This document shows, one piece after another, positions 1-13,457 of a DNA stretch of 64,000 nucleotides (position 1 is its first letter; the number at the start of each line of letters is the position of its first letter). The stretch lies in NCBI RefSeq assembly GCF_032854445.1, contig NC_088304.1, forward strand, positions 7,019,704 to 7,083,703. The letters are read 5' to 3'. Position numbers and translations under genes: made by a program. The stretch comes from Liolophura sinensis. Taxonomy: Eukaryota; Mollusca; Polyplacophora; Chitonida; Chitonidae. The notes beneath the pieces were generated by a model. That model saw only the letters and a program-made list of their open reading frames with translations, made no database searches and was not told the DNA's origin.

Positions 1-2040
1 AGACGACCATAACATTGAAATTGTTTTCTAGACAGATCATATTCCACAGAAACAGGACCATAAAAGACAAACACCATTACATCAAGTGGATTTTTCTAGT
101 AATTTACTAATATTTTACACAGCCCGAAAGTCTTGTAATCATAAACCTTATGGAAACACATGACGTTTTCCGTTAATGACGATGGCCGAAAAGCATTTTA
201 AGAGGAGCGCCTGGTCAATCTCGGAGCTGGGTAACTCGATAAATCTCCCTCTCAGATCAACCTTTTTCACCTCTCTGGAGATATGGTTGAATTGGTATCC
301 AGTAAGGCCATCAAAATATGAACAAGCCGTGCAGACCATCATTAGGCTGATGTCTGTAGGAGATAGTAATTACTGATGGGCATTGATGAGTTCTAAGCAA
401 GGGGACCGATTGTTATTAGCCGTGGTCTCAGACATTTATATTAGACACTGATGGTAAAAGAAAACGAATAGTTAATAAAAATGTACAGTTATTTTAAAAC
501 TTCGCAAAGATTTCAATGAAGTGAGATTCTGATTAAATACTGTTGAGGGAAATATTGATTGTAGCATGTGCCCTATAGACCTACACGTCAATGCCATGAA
601 CACTGAGACTTTGAAATATCGCTGAAGGGGCCAGCACGACAGGTACGAGTGTAGATAATGCTGAGAAATCGCGAATCACAGTTTCTGCTGTCGTCTGTGG
701 CTTAAAGCTTACATGTGCAGTACATAAACGCCTTTCTCTTGGGTGTAGGAAGTCGGGTTCAGGGCAGTTTTCAGCATTTTCACATTTTCAGACTATTCCC
801 AACAATATTCTTTATTAAAGATATCTGGTACTTAAATAATATTATAAATAGTAAAATTTAAGGCGTTCGAAAATTCAAGTACAAGGATGGACAAATGTAC
901 GCTTTACAATTTATCACCCTCTCGTATAAATTAAAATATCTTCGGGGGGTAAAGATACGGCTTTGAAATTTCCTGAATGAAAACCAGAAAGAGTCTTGCG
1001 TTCTTAAAGCTGTAACAGATAAAATGCAGTCTACTTCATATCCGATCGCCATCCGGTAGGCATGTATGCAAACTGGGGCCATCATATTCATTACAGTTAC
1101 CTATTACCATTGTTGATATAAATACGAATGCAGCCATGTTGTTTTGTGACATCACTTTTTTTTTAATCTTCTCAATCAATCTTGTCTCCTTCTAAAGTTT
1201 TCCTTGGTGCACTAATAGAGCTCCTTTACTGCAAGAATATATTCTTGATTATACCACATTATTATTTTCTCCGCCTACAGTGAGAGGTTAGAAGGCATGT
1301 TAAGGTGATATAAAAGTGTAGCATTTCACAGCAGATCTGTCTGAAGTTAGCAGGCAACGCTCTTTAATATCCACGATGCAGTTACATCTGGACAGCACAA
1401 CCCTTCTCAAGTGTTCCTCAGCAGACAAAAAAGACATATTTGTTAGGGTCGCGTGTTGCGGAAATCTGCTCAGATGTAAATTGATTTTTGAACGCCATTG
1501 CTAGATCTTAAGCCGGCATTACAGAACAACCTGACGTGTGGGTACACAAGGCATTACTCTAAGCCCCTAAAAGACTTCATTGAACCACCAGGGTTCATTT
1601 ACTGGTCAAAGCCAAAGAATCTTTAGGACATTTTTTTCCGTCGCAGAAATATCAATGAACCTTTTCCGTCAGTTCATCTCGATGAGATCGATTTCATATC
1701 TAGAAGAGCGAGACGTGTGGATTCTGATATAATGATATTTAATTTTCTGTGTCCATGATACCGGTCAGGCTAATAGTGTATAGAAAACTGTAGTTCTGGA
1801 ACTAAACTGCAACTTTTCTTCAGCCACTTCTTAAAAATACTAAATTAAAAAAAACTCCGAACGTTGCAGAATGAGGTGGATTCGAGCTTGCGACCTCACT
1901 GGCGATGGGATTATCGGCTGTGGTGAAAGCAAGCTTGACTCGTGCTGGCTCGTGGCGATAACTTTTGGAATTATTTTGTATGTCTACATATGTAAAATAA
2001 ACACAATTCTTTCGCACATATACATAACTACAAACTAGCA
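1..2040. repeat. Subunit alpha, copy 1
   Basis: The modules in order are: leader (1-130), module ending in a GATGTCTGTAGGAG motif (about 240-370), AT-rich block, middle block with CTTTGAAATTTCCTGAAT (about 960-980), block with GAAGTTAGCAGGCAA (about 1343), and TTCGA block (about 1878). Compared with zeta it lacks the 'AAGCAACTGTTTGG' to 'GCCATGCAGGG' stretch and the tail with the splice-donor-like word. Alpha in copies 1, 5 and 6 keeps about 70 bp near 137-212 that copies 2 and 4 have lost. Confidence 0.8.
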
Positions 2041-3673
2041 GGTCTGTGCGGATCAATATTAGTCTCATGTCTGTAGGACATAGTAATTCCTAAAGGGCAT
2101 TGATGCGTTCTGAGTCAGGACACCGATTGCCATTAGCCGTAAAATTGCGCACAATACAGCGGTCCTTACATCAGACCATGGTAGCAAAATGGGGGAATAA
2201 TTAACAAAACTTTTCCGTTATATTAAAAAGTCGCGAAGATCTTAATAAAGCGAGATTCTGATGTGAATTATGTTGAGAGAAAGATTGATTGTAGCGTGTG
2301 ACGTATTAGTACATGTAAATTATTTGTTAATGGCATGTGCACTGATGCAGAGATTGTAAATGATGTAAAATCTAAAACCGCAATTGCTGTTGCCGTCCGT
2401 GGATTTAAAGATACTATGGCATGGACCTTTTTACTGAATAAACAACACTATATATTCAATATATACCTAACTGAATGATATTACCTAATGGTAATATCAA
2501 AACATATGTCGTTTCCCAAGAGATCTGTCTGAAGTTAGCAGACAATGATCTGTAATATCTACGACTACATCTACATCTAGACAGCTCAGTCCTTCTCAAG
2601 TGTTCCTCAGCAGACAAAAAAGACGTATTTGTTTGGGTTGCGTGTTGCAGACCTCTGCTCAGATGAGAATTGAATTTTGGGCGACATCGGCAGATCTTCA
2701 GCCAGTATTACTGAACAGCCCGTGTCGATACAAACGGCATTGCTCTAAGCCCCTCAAAGACTTCATCATACTACCCAAGTTCTTACAATGGCCAAGGCTA
2801 AAGAACCTGTGGGACATTTTTTCCGTCACAGAAATATCAGTGAACCCTTTACGTCAGTTTGGCTCGATGAGATCGATTCTAGAGAGGAGAGCGAGACGTG
2901 TGGATCCTGAGGGTAAACAAGCAATTGTTTGATTTGGCATAATATTTATATTTTTGTTTACGTAACAGAGCCAGTATTGGGAGAATCAAAACTGAAATTT
3001 ATGCAGATGTCTTCATTACAAAACAGGAATTGATCAACAATGTGTACATGGAAATCGCCAGGCCATGCAAGTTGTGGTTGGTTTGGCCATGGCTTTTTAA
3101 AGTGAGAGCAGTAAAGTGAAAGCATAGACATTTGTTGATCCTCGATAAGTACAAAACTTCCAACTTAAAACGACAACCGAACTTTGTAGCAAGAGCAGCT
3201 GGTTTCGAGCTTGCGACCTCAGTGGCCAGGGAATTATCGGCTGTGGTGAGATCAACCTTGATTCATGCTGACTTGTGTCGAAAACTTCCGTACACATTTG
3301 GGAATATTTTCTAGGTCTATATATGAAAAATAAATACAATTCTTTTGCACATATGCATAATATATAAACTGGAAAACACTGCTCCTCTTACCCATTCAAA
3401 AACACAGAGGCAATTGTCGCTAACAGCCTTCGCCTTATTATGCAGTGCAAAGTCAGGTGAGGACCAGATTTGACATGAGCCGAATAGAGCTTCAGCTTAA
3501 ACCTGTCGTTGTGTTCAAAAGGATTTATTTGTTTATTTACGTCAATGGGAGTACCGTAAGTCTCCTTACTTATTTGCGGAGCTACATAATATTAATGTGT
3601 ATATGTAAACTCGTAAGTGTGCTAGCGGATATATGTTATCTCTGTTAATGTTAAGATTCCGGTATACTAGGAA
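2041..3673. repeat. Subunit beta, copy 1
   Basis: Starts at the GATGTCTGTAGGA-like module, so the leader is missing, and lacks the middle block. Keeps the GAAGTTAGCAGACAA block (2533), the AATTTTTATATTTTTGTT-like block, the TTCGA block (3201) and the tail with CAG|GTGAGG (3454). It lacks about 140 bp just before the TTCGA block, a deletion shared only with copy 5. Confidence 0.8.
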
Positions 3674-4581
3674 GCATGAATTATTATAAATCAGATGACA
3701 GTAATCATGAATTAGTTTTCTAGACTGATCAAATTACAAAGAAATAGATCATAAAACTATTCACGGACAACAACATTTATTTAACATGTTTAACCGCTAC
3801 AACATAAAATGGATTTTCAAGTAATTTATTATTATTAACCGCAGCCCGGGAATCTTGCAGTCGTAAACTTTATCCAACATTGATGACAAGGAAGCACTTT
3901 AACAGGAACGTCTAGTAAATCTCGGAACCGGTTAACTCGATTTATCACAAGTGCCATGTACATTGTGGAACACTGTAGTATATGACCTTCTCTTTAACAC
4001 ACCAAATGTTTTTCCATTGGTGAGAATAACACTTTGGAATTTCCTGACTCGACACCAGAGATACACTTGAGACAGAACGGAGAACTTGTAATATGGAGTC
4101 TATTTCATATCCAATATCCTACCGATAAATACAAACTGTTGTCGTATTATCTATTATAGTATCATGTATCATCATTGCTATCAATACGATTAGGGAGCCA
4201 CGTTTATGTTTTGACCATACTGTTATCACATTCTGTAAAACAATCCATCAAAAATTTCATCTCATGCGGTAAAAGTTCTCCCCAAAAATTTCGCCCTTTG
4301 TGTAATAGCTGCTTTGCGCAAGTACAGTGTGTAGTATTCTTCTCGATTACATCACCTGACTTCAGGACACGCAAGGCATATTGATATGATGTACAACATA
4401 AAAAAACATTGTACAATGTACGTGTAGAGTTATTGTTTATTTGCGTCAGTGGGAATACTGTATGTGTGCTTTCTGACTGGCCTGGCCTCCTATAAATGTT
4501 AATGTGTAAATCTAAAGTAACAGATGAACTAGCGAATAATGATCGGGTACGTCTTACATATACTGATCTCTGTTGATGAGA
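3674..4581. repeat. Subunit gamma, copy 1 (short form)
   Basis: Leader, then a jump near 3950 to the middle block (about 3960-4390), then the end of the tail. About 420 bp present in gamma of copy 2 are missing. Copy 5 has the same junction. A 14-bp palindrome, ACATTGTACAATGT, lies at 4406-4419. Confidence 0.8.
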
Positions 4582-6500
4582 GAATAGCTTACTCTAGATC
4601 GCCATAACCATACAATTGTCTTCTACACTGACAAAATTACACAAAAATAGATAACAAAACCATACAGAGACAGACACCAATATACAAAGTGGATTTTTAA
4701 GACATTTATTAATATTTTACACAGCCTAAAAATCCTAGAGTGTACAAACCTTATCGAATCACGTGATACTTGTTAACAGCGCGAGAAAACGATGACAAGG
4801 ACGCATTATAAGACAAGTGTCTGGTAAATCTCGAAACCGGGTAACTTGGTTAATTCCACTCTCAAATCAACCTTTCCACCCTCTACGAAAGTATCCAGCA
4901 GGGCTATCAAAATATGGACAAGCCGTGCGGATCATGGTTTGGCTGACGTCTGTAGGAGATAGCAATTAGCAAAAACGACACTAATAGGATCTAAGCAAGG
5001 GCACTGACTGCCATCAGCCGTAACATTGGCCTTTAGTCGTAGACATTTAAATCAGGCCCTGACGGCAAAAAGAGGGGAATAATTAATAAAAACGAACCGC
5101 TACAGTTAATTTAAAAAGTCACGAAGAAATTGATGCAGTCAGATTCTCATGTGAATTCTGGTGAGAGAAAGCTTGATTGTAGCGTGTGAGCTATTAGGAG
5201 AGGTAAGTTATTTGTAAATGGCATGTGCATTGATGTAGAGACTGTAAATGATGTAAAATATATAATCGCATTTGCTGTTGCCCTCAGAGTACTCAGAGAT
5301 GAACCCTTTTCCAGTATGAACAATATTCCCTCTTTTATATATACGTAATTAAATATTACGGCTTTCGTAAATTTTGGTCTGTGTCAGGACAAACAGAGAG
5401 AGGCTAGCAGGCATATCAGGGTGATATGAAAGTGTAGCATTTCCCAGCAGATCTGCCTGAAGTTAGCAGGCAACGCTCTGTAATATCCACAACGCAGTTA
5501 CATCTGGACAGCTCAACCCTTCTCAAGTGTTCCTCAGCAGAAAAAAAGACTTATTTGTTAGGATTGATGTCGCTTAGATCTGCTCAGATGTAAATTAAAT
5601 TTCGGACGACATCTCCAGATCTTAAGTCGGTATTACTGAAAAGCCAGTCGTGTCGAATAAAACGGCATTGCTCTGAAACTCTGAAAGACTTCATCAAAGC
5701 ACCGGGTTTTATTTACAGGTCCCCGGTAGAAAACCTTTAGGACATTTTTTCCGTCGCAGAAATATCAGTCAGCCCTTTGCGTTAATTCGACCACAGGAGA
5801 TCGATTCTAGAGAGGAGAGCGAGACGTGTGGATTCTGAGGGTAAATAAGCAACTGTTTGGTTTGCCACAATTTTTATGCCAAAATCGGAAATTTTGTTGA
5901 CGTAACAGGGGTGCCAAGGGAGGAGGATCTAAATTGAAATTTATCCACATGTCTTGATTACAAATTAGGAAATGAGCAAGAAAGTGCACATGAAAACAAT
6001 CGCATGGCCATGCAAGGTGTGGGTGGTTTGGTGATCGCTTTGTACAGAGCAGTAAAGTGAAAACATAGACATTCCTGATGTCGTTGTTCAAGCCATACAA
6101 AACTGATATCATTAATTGATTTTGTGATAATCGTCGAACTCATCAATTTTCTATGCGCATGATACCGGTCAGGCAAATAATGTATAGAAAACTGTACTTC
6201 TAAAAAAAAAAAAACTGCAGCCCTTCACCAGCCACTTCTAAAATAATCTAACATATGAAGAAATCCGAAGATTGCAGAAAAAGCTGGATTCGAGCTTGGG
6301 ACCTCACTTTCCAGGGAATTATCGGCTGTGGTGAGGGCAACCTTGACTCAAGCTGATTTTCTTGGTGTACATTATAAAAAAAAATCGATTCTTTCTCACA
6401 TATAATTAGATAACATGAGAAATAAATCGAAACTAGCAGCTAATGATTATTCTTTGATTATGTGCTTTACAGATAAGGGATAAAAAAACCCGGTATACAG
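4582..6500. repeat. Subunit delta, copy 1 (full form)
   Basis: Leader (from 4582), module with GACGTCTGTAGGAG (about 4947), short middle block, GAAGTTAGCAGGCAA block (5460), AAGCAACTGTTTGG block (5850), TTCGA block (6286) and an AT-rich tail. It ends at CAG|GTAAGTAT (6498-6508), which leads into epsilon. Confidence 0.8.
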
Positions 6501-8790
6501 GTAAGTATGAATTATTATAAATTAGACGACAACAATCATGAAATAATTTTCTAGACTTATCAAGCTGCACAGAAACAGGTCATAAAACCAAAGAGAGATC
6601 AACAACGTTACATGAAGTGGATTTTAAAGTAATTTAGTAATATTTTACACAGCCCGAAAATCTTGTAATCATAAACCCTATCCAAGCACGTGATGTTCCC
6701 CGTTATAACAATGACACGGTAGCACACTGAGAGCAGCGTGTGGTAAGTATCGGAACCAGGTATCTCCATTTATTCCACTCTCCTTTCAGACCTCTATGGA
6801 GATATGTGGAATTTATTATCCAGCAGGGCTATCTAAATATGAACGAGCCGCCCAGATCATCATTAGGCTGATGTCTGCAGGAGACAATAATTACTGAGAG
6901 GCACTGAGCCAGGACAACAATTGTCATTAGATGTGAAACTGTGTAGAATACAGCGGTTCTATACATTTATATCATACACTGAAGGCAAAAGAAGGGGTGG
7001 GGGGATAATTAATACAGTTAATTTAAAAAGTCCCGAAGATTTTAATGAAATGAGATTCTTATGTGAATTCTTGAGAGATTGGATGTAGTGAGCGACATAT
7101 TAGGAGATGTAAATTATTTGTTAGTGCCATGTACATTGACGCAGAGATTGTAAATGACGTGGAATCTAAACTCGCAATTGGTGTTGCCGTCAGTGGATTC
7201 GAAGATACAAGGTTAATACTGAACAGCCTGACGTGTCAATGCAACCCGCATCACCTTGAGTCTCTGAAAGACTCAGTCCCCCAGGGTTTATTTACAGTCC
7301 ACCGATAAAGAGCCTTCAGGACATTTTTCCGTCGCAGAAATATCAGTCAGCCCTTTGCGTTAATTCGGCCACAGGAGATCGATTCTAGAGAGGAGAGCCA
7401 GGCGTGTGCATCCTGAGTGTAAATAACCAACTGTTTGGTTTGCCACAATTTTTATTCCAGCAGCGGAACTTTTGTTGACGTAACGGGGCCGTCAAGGGAA
7501 GGTGAAATTTATCCAGATGTCTTGATTACCAAATAGTAATTGAGAAACCAAGTGTGCATGAAAGGCCATGCAGGCAGTGGGTGGTATGGTTATGGCTTTT
7601 TACAGAGCAATAAAGTTAAACCATAGATTGTATTAATTTTCTTCCTCAATCCATACAAAATGAGCTGCAAGAGTTGGATTCGAGCTCGCGACCTCAGTGA
7701 CCAGGAGATTATCAGCTTTGGTGAGAGCAACCCTGGCTCGCGCTGACACGTGGTGTAGAATAAATATAATTCTTTTGCAAATATTCCGATATAACATGGA
7801 GAATAAATATCAAAACACTTCTTCCTACCCATTTACTAAGACGTAGCCAATCAACGCGTACAGCCTTCCCCTTATTATTAAGTATTAAGTCAGGTAAGTC
7901 TCAAACTTGTGTTAAGTACGAGCCGAATAGAGCTTCAGCTTGGACCTGCATTTGTTCTCATAATGATTTATTGTTTTTTGGGTGAATGGGAGTACTGTAA
8001 GTACTGAGTAATTCTACCACCTGATTTTCATTTGTAAATCGAAACTAGCAGAGATCTGAAAACTTTCGCCGGGCCATGCAGACTGTGAGTGGCTGATATG
8101 TTTGTTTACAGAGCAGTAAAGTGAAGTCACAGATTTTAACCATGTTGTTCCTACAAAATGTATGAGAGAATTTAGTATAATTGATTTAATCAACAGATTT
8201 AGTGAGAAAGGCCAAACTCATTATGTTTCCACCTACATGGAAGTGGTCAGGGTTACAGGCATAAGAATCTGCAACCCTTCACCTGACACTTCTCAAACCT
8301 CCTAACTTAAAGTCACAGCCAAATTTTAAGTTACAGCGAGAGTTGGATTCGAGTCTACAACCTTACTGGGCATTATCGGCTGTGGTGAGAAAAGCTTTGG
8401 CTCATCTTGGCTCATATGTGGAAACTTTTGTACACATTTGGAAATCTATTATTGATCGACATTCATGTATGTAGATGAGTACAAGTCTTTGCACATATGT
8501 GGTTAGTAAATACCAAGGCGGTGTAGCCGTCCAGGACGGAGATGACCAGAGCCTTGCTGTTCCCTTAACATGCAGAGTGCACGGTCAGGTAAGTAAGAAA
8601 ACTGTCTGAGTTATTTTACGAGCGGAATGGAGCTGTCAAAATTGTTTATTGCCTATTTGTGTGAGTGGGAGTACTGTATTTGCTCCAACTGACTGGCCAT
8701 CTTTCTTAATCTTAATGTGAAAATCTAAAGTAACGGAAATGCTAGCGGTTAATGATCGAATACGTGTTACATATACTGATGTTGATGAGA
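6501..8790. repeat. Subunit epsilon, copy 1 (compound of two partial monomers)
   Basis: The first part, 6501-8050, runs from the leader to a tail with CAG|GTAAGT (7891). The second part, 8051-8790, restarts inside the monomer at the GCCGGGCCATGCAG block and repeats the TTCGA block (8345) and the tail with CAG|GTAAGT (8586). TTCGA block and tail therefore occur twice in this subunit. Confidence 0.8.
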
Positions 8791-11446
8791 GAATAGCTTA
8801 CTTTAAATGGCCCTCACCACCACATTGTCTTCTATACTGACAAAGTTACACAGAAATAGAAAATAAAACCATACACAGACATTTATTAATATTTTACACA
8901 GCCCCAAAATTCTATCGTCTATAAATCTTATCGAATCACGTGATGTTTCCGTTAGTAACGCGAGATAACGACCACGGGAGAGCAATTTTAGAGGAACGTC
9001 TGGTAAATCTCGGAACCGGGTAACTCCATTACTTTTCGACCCCTCTGGGGATATCGCGGTATTGGTATCCAGCAGAGCTATCAAAATATGAACAAGCCGT
9101 TCAGATCATCATTAGGCTGGTGTCTGTTGGAGATAGTAATTATTGAGAGGCATTGACGGGTTCTAAGCCAGGGTACCTAACTTTTTTAGCCGAATAGTTA
9201 TGCAGAATACAGCTGTCCTAGACATTTATATCAGACTAGCACGACATAAAGGGGAATAATTTTTAAAAAATGTACAGTTCATTTAAAAAGACGTGAAGAT
9301 CTTAAGGATGTGAAATTCTCATGTGAATACTACTGCGATAAAGGCTGATTGTAGCGTTTGATCTATTAGAGTATGTGAATTATCCGTCAATGCCAGGTGT
9401 ATTATTGTAGAGAAGTTGGAGAGGACAAAAAGGTGTGTTTACTTAACAATGTGATGCCTTGGATATCAAGCGATGTTGTAGTCCCTGGCTCTAAACATGC
9501 AATGGTCTTGTATTTTTTCGCAGACGAAAGCCATGCGGGAAATCGAAGTGTATTGATGTAGAAAATTTGGAGAGGACAAAAAGGTGTGTTTACCTAAGAA
9601 CGTGATGCCTTGGATAACAAGCGATGTTAGAGTCCGTGGCTCCAAACATACAATGGTCTTGTATTTTTTTCGAAAGTCATGCGGGAAATCGTTGTGTATT
9701 TGTCCTGTGCTACCTACTTTTAAAACCTAGCACCTACCAAGATAACGTTTTCTACACTTTCAAATCTTTTTTGAAAATGTTGCTTTCTGTCACAATAATA
9801 TTTATCATTTGGACACTGGAATATGTCACCCTCTCTTTAATACAACAAAATATTTTTCATCAAAATCCCACCTGTAAATGACAAAAATGGCCATGGTATC
9901 ATTGGTATCATCACTGTTAGCATGCTAAAGAAACAAACACCAAAAATCTCATTCTTTCCGCTCGGAGGTCTCTGGTTTCTAATGTTTAATCCTTGGTGCA
10001 ATAGCTCCTTTTGCAAAGAATACAGTTTTTTCTTGATGATATCTCCTCACTTCACGACAAACAGAGAGATGCTAGAAGGTATATCCAGGTGATGTCAAAG
10101 TGTTGCGTTTCACAGATCTGTCTGAAGTTAGCAGACAATGCTCTCTAATATCTACGACACAGTTACATATGGACAGCACAACCCTTCTCGAGTGTTCCTT
10201 AGAAGACAACACAGACGTATTTGTTAAGGATTGGTGTAGCGGAGATCTGCTCAGATGTAAATTGAATTTAAGGCGCCATCCACAGGCCTTAAGGCGGTAA
10301 TACTGAACAGCCCGACGTGTCGATTCAACCCGCATCGCCCTGAGTCTCTGAAAGACTCCATCCACCAGGGTTTTTTTACAGTCCACCGCTAAAGAACCTT
10401 TAGGACATTTTTTCTGTCACAGAAGTATCAGTGAACCCTGCGCGTTAAATCGGCCACAGAAGATCGATACTATAGACGAAATTGATACGTGTGGATCTTA
10501 AGTGTGTATAAGCAACTGTTTCGTTTGGCACAATTTTTATGCCAGCAGCGGAACTTTTCTTGCCCTAACGAAGCTGCCAAGACACGGGAATAGAAGCCGA
10601 AATTTATCCAGATGTCTTGATTGCAAAATAGGAATTGATCAACAAACTGTAAGTGAAAACAATCACTAGGCCATGCAGGGTTTAGGTGGTTGGCGGCAGC
10701 TTTTTACAGAGCAGTAAAGTGAAACCGTAGACTTTATTTTTGTTGTTCCTCGATCAGTGCAAAATTGATATCATTAACTGATTTAGTGAAAATGGTTGTA
10801 CGCATTAATTTTCTATTTACCTGATACCCGCCAGGTTAATTGTGTAAGAAAACTCCAGACTTTCACCTTTCACTTTTTAAAACTTAAAACTAACTTAAAA
10901 CGACAACCGACGCAAGAGCTGGATTCGAGCTTGCTACCTCACTGACAAGGGTATTATCAGCTTTGGTTAGACCAGCCTTGGCTCATGCTGACTCGTGTCG
11001 AAAACATTTGTACACATTTGGAAACATTTTTTAACCCAATATATGTAAAAAAACACCCAGTTTTTTGCACGTATACATATGTACAGTGGAGAATAATCAT
11101 CAAAACCGCTCTTCCCAACATTCATCAACACGGAGTCATTCAACGCTTACAGCCTTCCATTTATTATGTCGTGCCAAGTCAGGTGAGAACCAAGATTGTT
11201 TTAGATACGAACCCAATTGGGCTTCAGCTTGAACCTACATTTGTACTCAGAATGATTTATTGTTTATTTGCGTGAGTGGGAGTACTTTATGTGTAGTGAC
11301 TGATTAATGGTGCTACGTAATGTAAATGTGTGAATCGAAACAAGCAGCTCTGCTAGCTATTAATGTTCGGACATGTGTTATACAGGCAGTCATCTCTGTT
11401 AACGATAACAGACCAGTATAAATAGAAGCAGGAATTATTACAAATT
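8791..11446. repeat. Subunit zeta, copy 1 (most complete monomer)
   Basis: The longest subunit in copy 1 and the best model of the ancestral ~2.6-kb monomer. It has leader, GATAGTAATTATTGAG module, a duplicated ~150-bp block (9397-9693), middle block (about 9800-10070), GAAGTTAGCAGACAA block (10125), AAGCAACTGTTTCG block, TTCGA block (10921) and tail with CAG|GTGAGA (11180). Confidence 0.8.
9397..9693. repeat. Tandem pair of ~150-bp blocks in zeta, copy 1
   Basis: Two direct repeats of 151 and 146 bp (9397-9547 and 9548-9693). Each runs from GTGTATT through GATGCCTTGGATA and TGGTCTTGTATTTTTT to CATGCGGGAAATCG. Equivalent pairs: 20815-21116, 37860-38156 and 49561-49862. Copy 5 has a single block, 59954-60104. 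Confidence 0.85.
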
Positions 11447-13457
11447 AGACGACCATTACATTGAAATTGTTTTCTAGACTGATCATATTCCACAGAAACA
11501 GGATCATAAAAGACAAACACCATTACATCAAGTGGATTTTTCTAGTAATTTACTAATATATTACACAGCCCGAAAGTCTCGGAATCTCGGTCTCAATCTC
11601 GGAACCGGGTAACTCGATAAATCCCACTCTCAGATCAACCTTTTCACCTCTCTGGAGATAGGGGGGAATTGGTATCCAGCAGGGCTGTCAAAATATGAAC
11701 AAGCCGTGCAGATCATCATTAGGCTGATGTCTGTAGGAGATAGTGATTACTGAAGGGCATTGATGTGTTCTGAGCCAGGTCACCGATTGTCATTAACCGT
11801 GGTCTCAGACATTTATATTAGACACTGATGGCAAAAGAAAAGGAATAGTTAATAAAAAATGTACAGTTATTTTAAAACTTCGCAAAGATTTCAATGAAGT
11901 GAGATTCTGATTAAATACTATTGAGAGAAATATTGTTTGTAGCGTGTGCCCTATAGGCCTACACGTCAATGCCATGAACACTGAGACTTTGAAGTATCGC
12001 TGAAGGGGCATGCACGACAGGTACGAGTGTAGATCATGCTGAGAAATCGCGAATCACAGTTTCTGCTGTCGTCTGTGGCTTAAAGCTTACATGTGCAGTA
12101 CATGAACGCCTTTCTCTTGGGTGTAGGAAGTCGGGTTCAGGGCAGTTTTCAGCATTTTCACATTTTCAGACTATTCCCAACAATATTCTTTATTAAAGAT
12201 ATCTGGTACTTAAATAATATTATAAATAGTAAAATTTAAAGGCGTTCGAAAATTCCGGTGTGTCACAACAAAGTACATGGTTTGGCAAATGTACGCTTTG
12301 CAATTTATCACCCTCTCGTATAAATGAAAATATATTCGGGGGGGGGGCGGGGTACAGATAAGGCTTTGAAATTTCCTGAATGAAAACCAAAAAGAGTTTT
12401 ACGTCCTTAAAGCGGTAACAGATAAAATGCAGTCTACTTCATATCCAATCGCCATCCAGTAGGCATGTATGCAAACTGGGGCCGTCATCTTCATTACAGT
12501 TACCAATTACCATTGTTGATATAAATACGAATGCAGCCATGTTGTTTTGTGACATCACTTTTTTTAATCTCCTCAATCAATCTTGTCTCCTTCTATAGTT
12601 TTTCTTTAGTGCACGAACAGAGCTCCTTTACTGCAAGAATATATTCTTGATTATACCACATTATTATTTTTTCCGCCTACAGTGAGAGGTTAGAAGGCAT
12701 GTTAAGGTGATATAAAAGTGTAGCATTTCACAGCAGAAAAGTCTGAAGTTAGCAGGCAATGCTCTGTAATATCCACGACGCAGTTACATCTGGACAGCAC
12801 AACCCTTCTCAAGTGTTCCTCAGCAGACAAAAAAGACGTATTTGTTAGGGTCGCGTGTCGCGGAAATCTCTTCAGATGTAAATTGATTTTTGAACACCAT
12901 CGGTAGATCTTAAGCCGGCAATACAGAACAGCCCGACTTGTGGGTACACACGGCATTGTTCTGAGCCCCTAAAAGACTTCATCGAACCACCAGGGTTCAT
13001 TTACTGGCCAAACCCAAAGAACCTTTAGGACATTTTTCCGTCGCAGAAATATCAATGAACCTTTTCCGTCAGTTCATCTCGATGAGATCGATTCCATATC
13101 AAGAAGAGCGAGACGTGTGGATCCTGATATAATGATGTTTAATTTTCTGTGTGCATGATACCGGTCAGGCTAATAGTGTATAGAAAACTGTAGTTCTGGA
13201 AGTAAACTGCGACCCTTCTTCAGCCACTTTTAATACATACTAAATTAAAAACAAATCCGAACGTTGCAGAAAGAGCCTGATTCGAGCTTGCGACCTCACT
13301 GGCGATGGGATTATCGGCTGTGGTGAAGGCAACCTTAACTCGTGCTGGCTCGTGGGGAAAACTTTTGGAATTATTTTGTATGTCTACATATGTAAAATAA
13401 ACACAATTCTTTCGCACATATACATATATAAAATTGAGAATAAATACAAACTAGCAG
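11447..13457. repeat. Subunit alpha, copy 2
   Basis: A net loss of about 70 bp early in the leader joins GAAAGTCT to CGGAATCTCGGTC; copy 4 has the same junction. A G run of ten bases, then C and four more G, lies at 12338-12352. Confidence 0.8.

Larger units (their letters stand above)
1..11446. repeat. Higher-order tandem repeat, copy 1 (subunits alpha-zeta)
   Basis: This is the reference copy. Its opening words (AGACGACC, then a module ending in a GATGTCTGTAGGAG-like motif) recur at 11447, 39900, 51409 and 61832 in the same orientation, so the period is about 11.4 kb. It contains six diverged subunits: alpha 1-2040, beta 2041-3673, gamma 3674-4581, delta 4582-6500, epsilon 6501-8790 and zeta 8791-11446. 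No convincing gene is present. Short open frames are broken differently in different copies. The left edge is the window edge. Confidence 0.9.

Noticed and set aside
1878-1960. A tRNA gene at the TTCGA block
   Set aside because: Only a T-loop-like word is present. I could not fold a cloverleaf or find an anticodon arm at the right spacing.
10072-10386. A ~100-codon minus-strand frame seen in zeta at 10072, 21380, 50126 and 60495, with a similar 84-codon frame in alpha
   Set aside because: It is disrupted in zeta of copy 3 and absent in some alpha copies, has no recognisable domain, and overlaps an open frame on the other strand. Recent duplication explains its retention.
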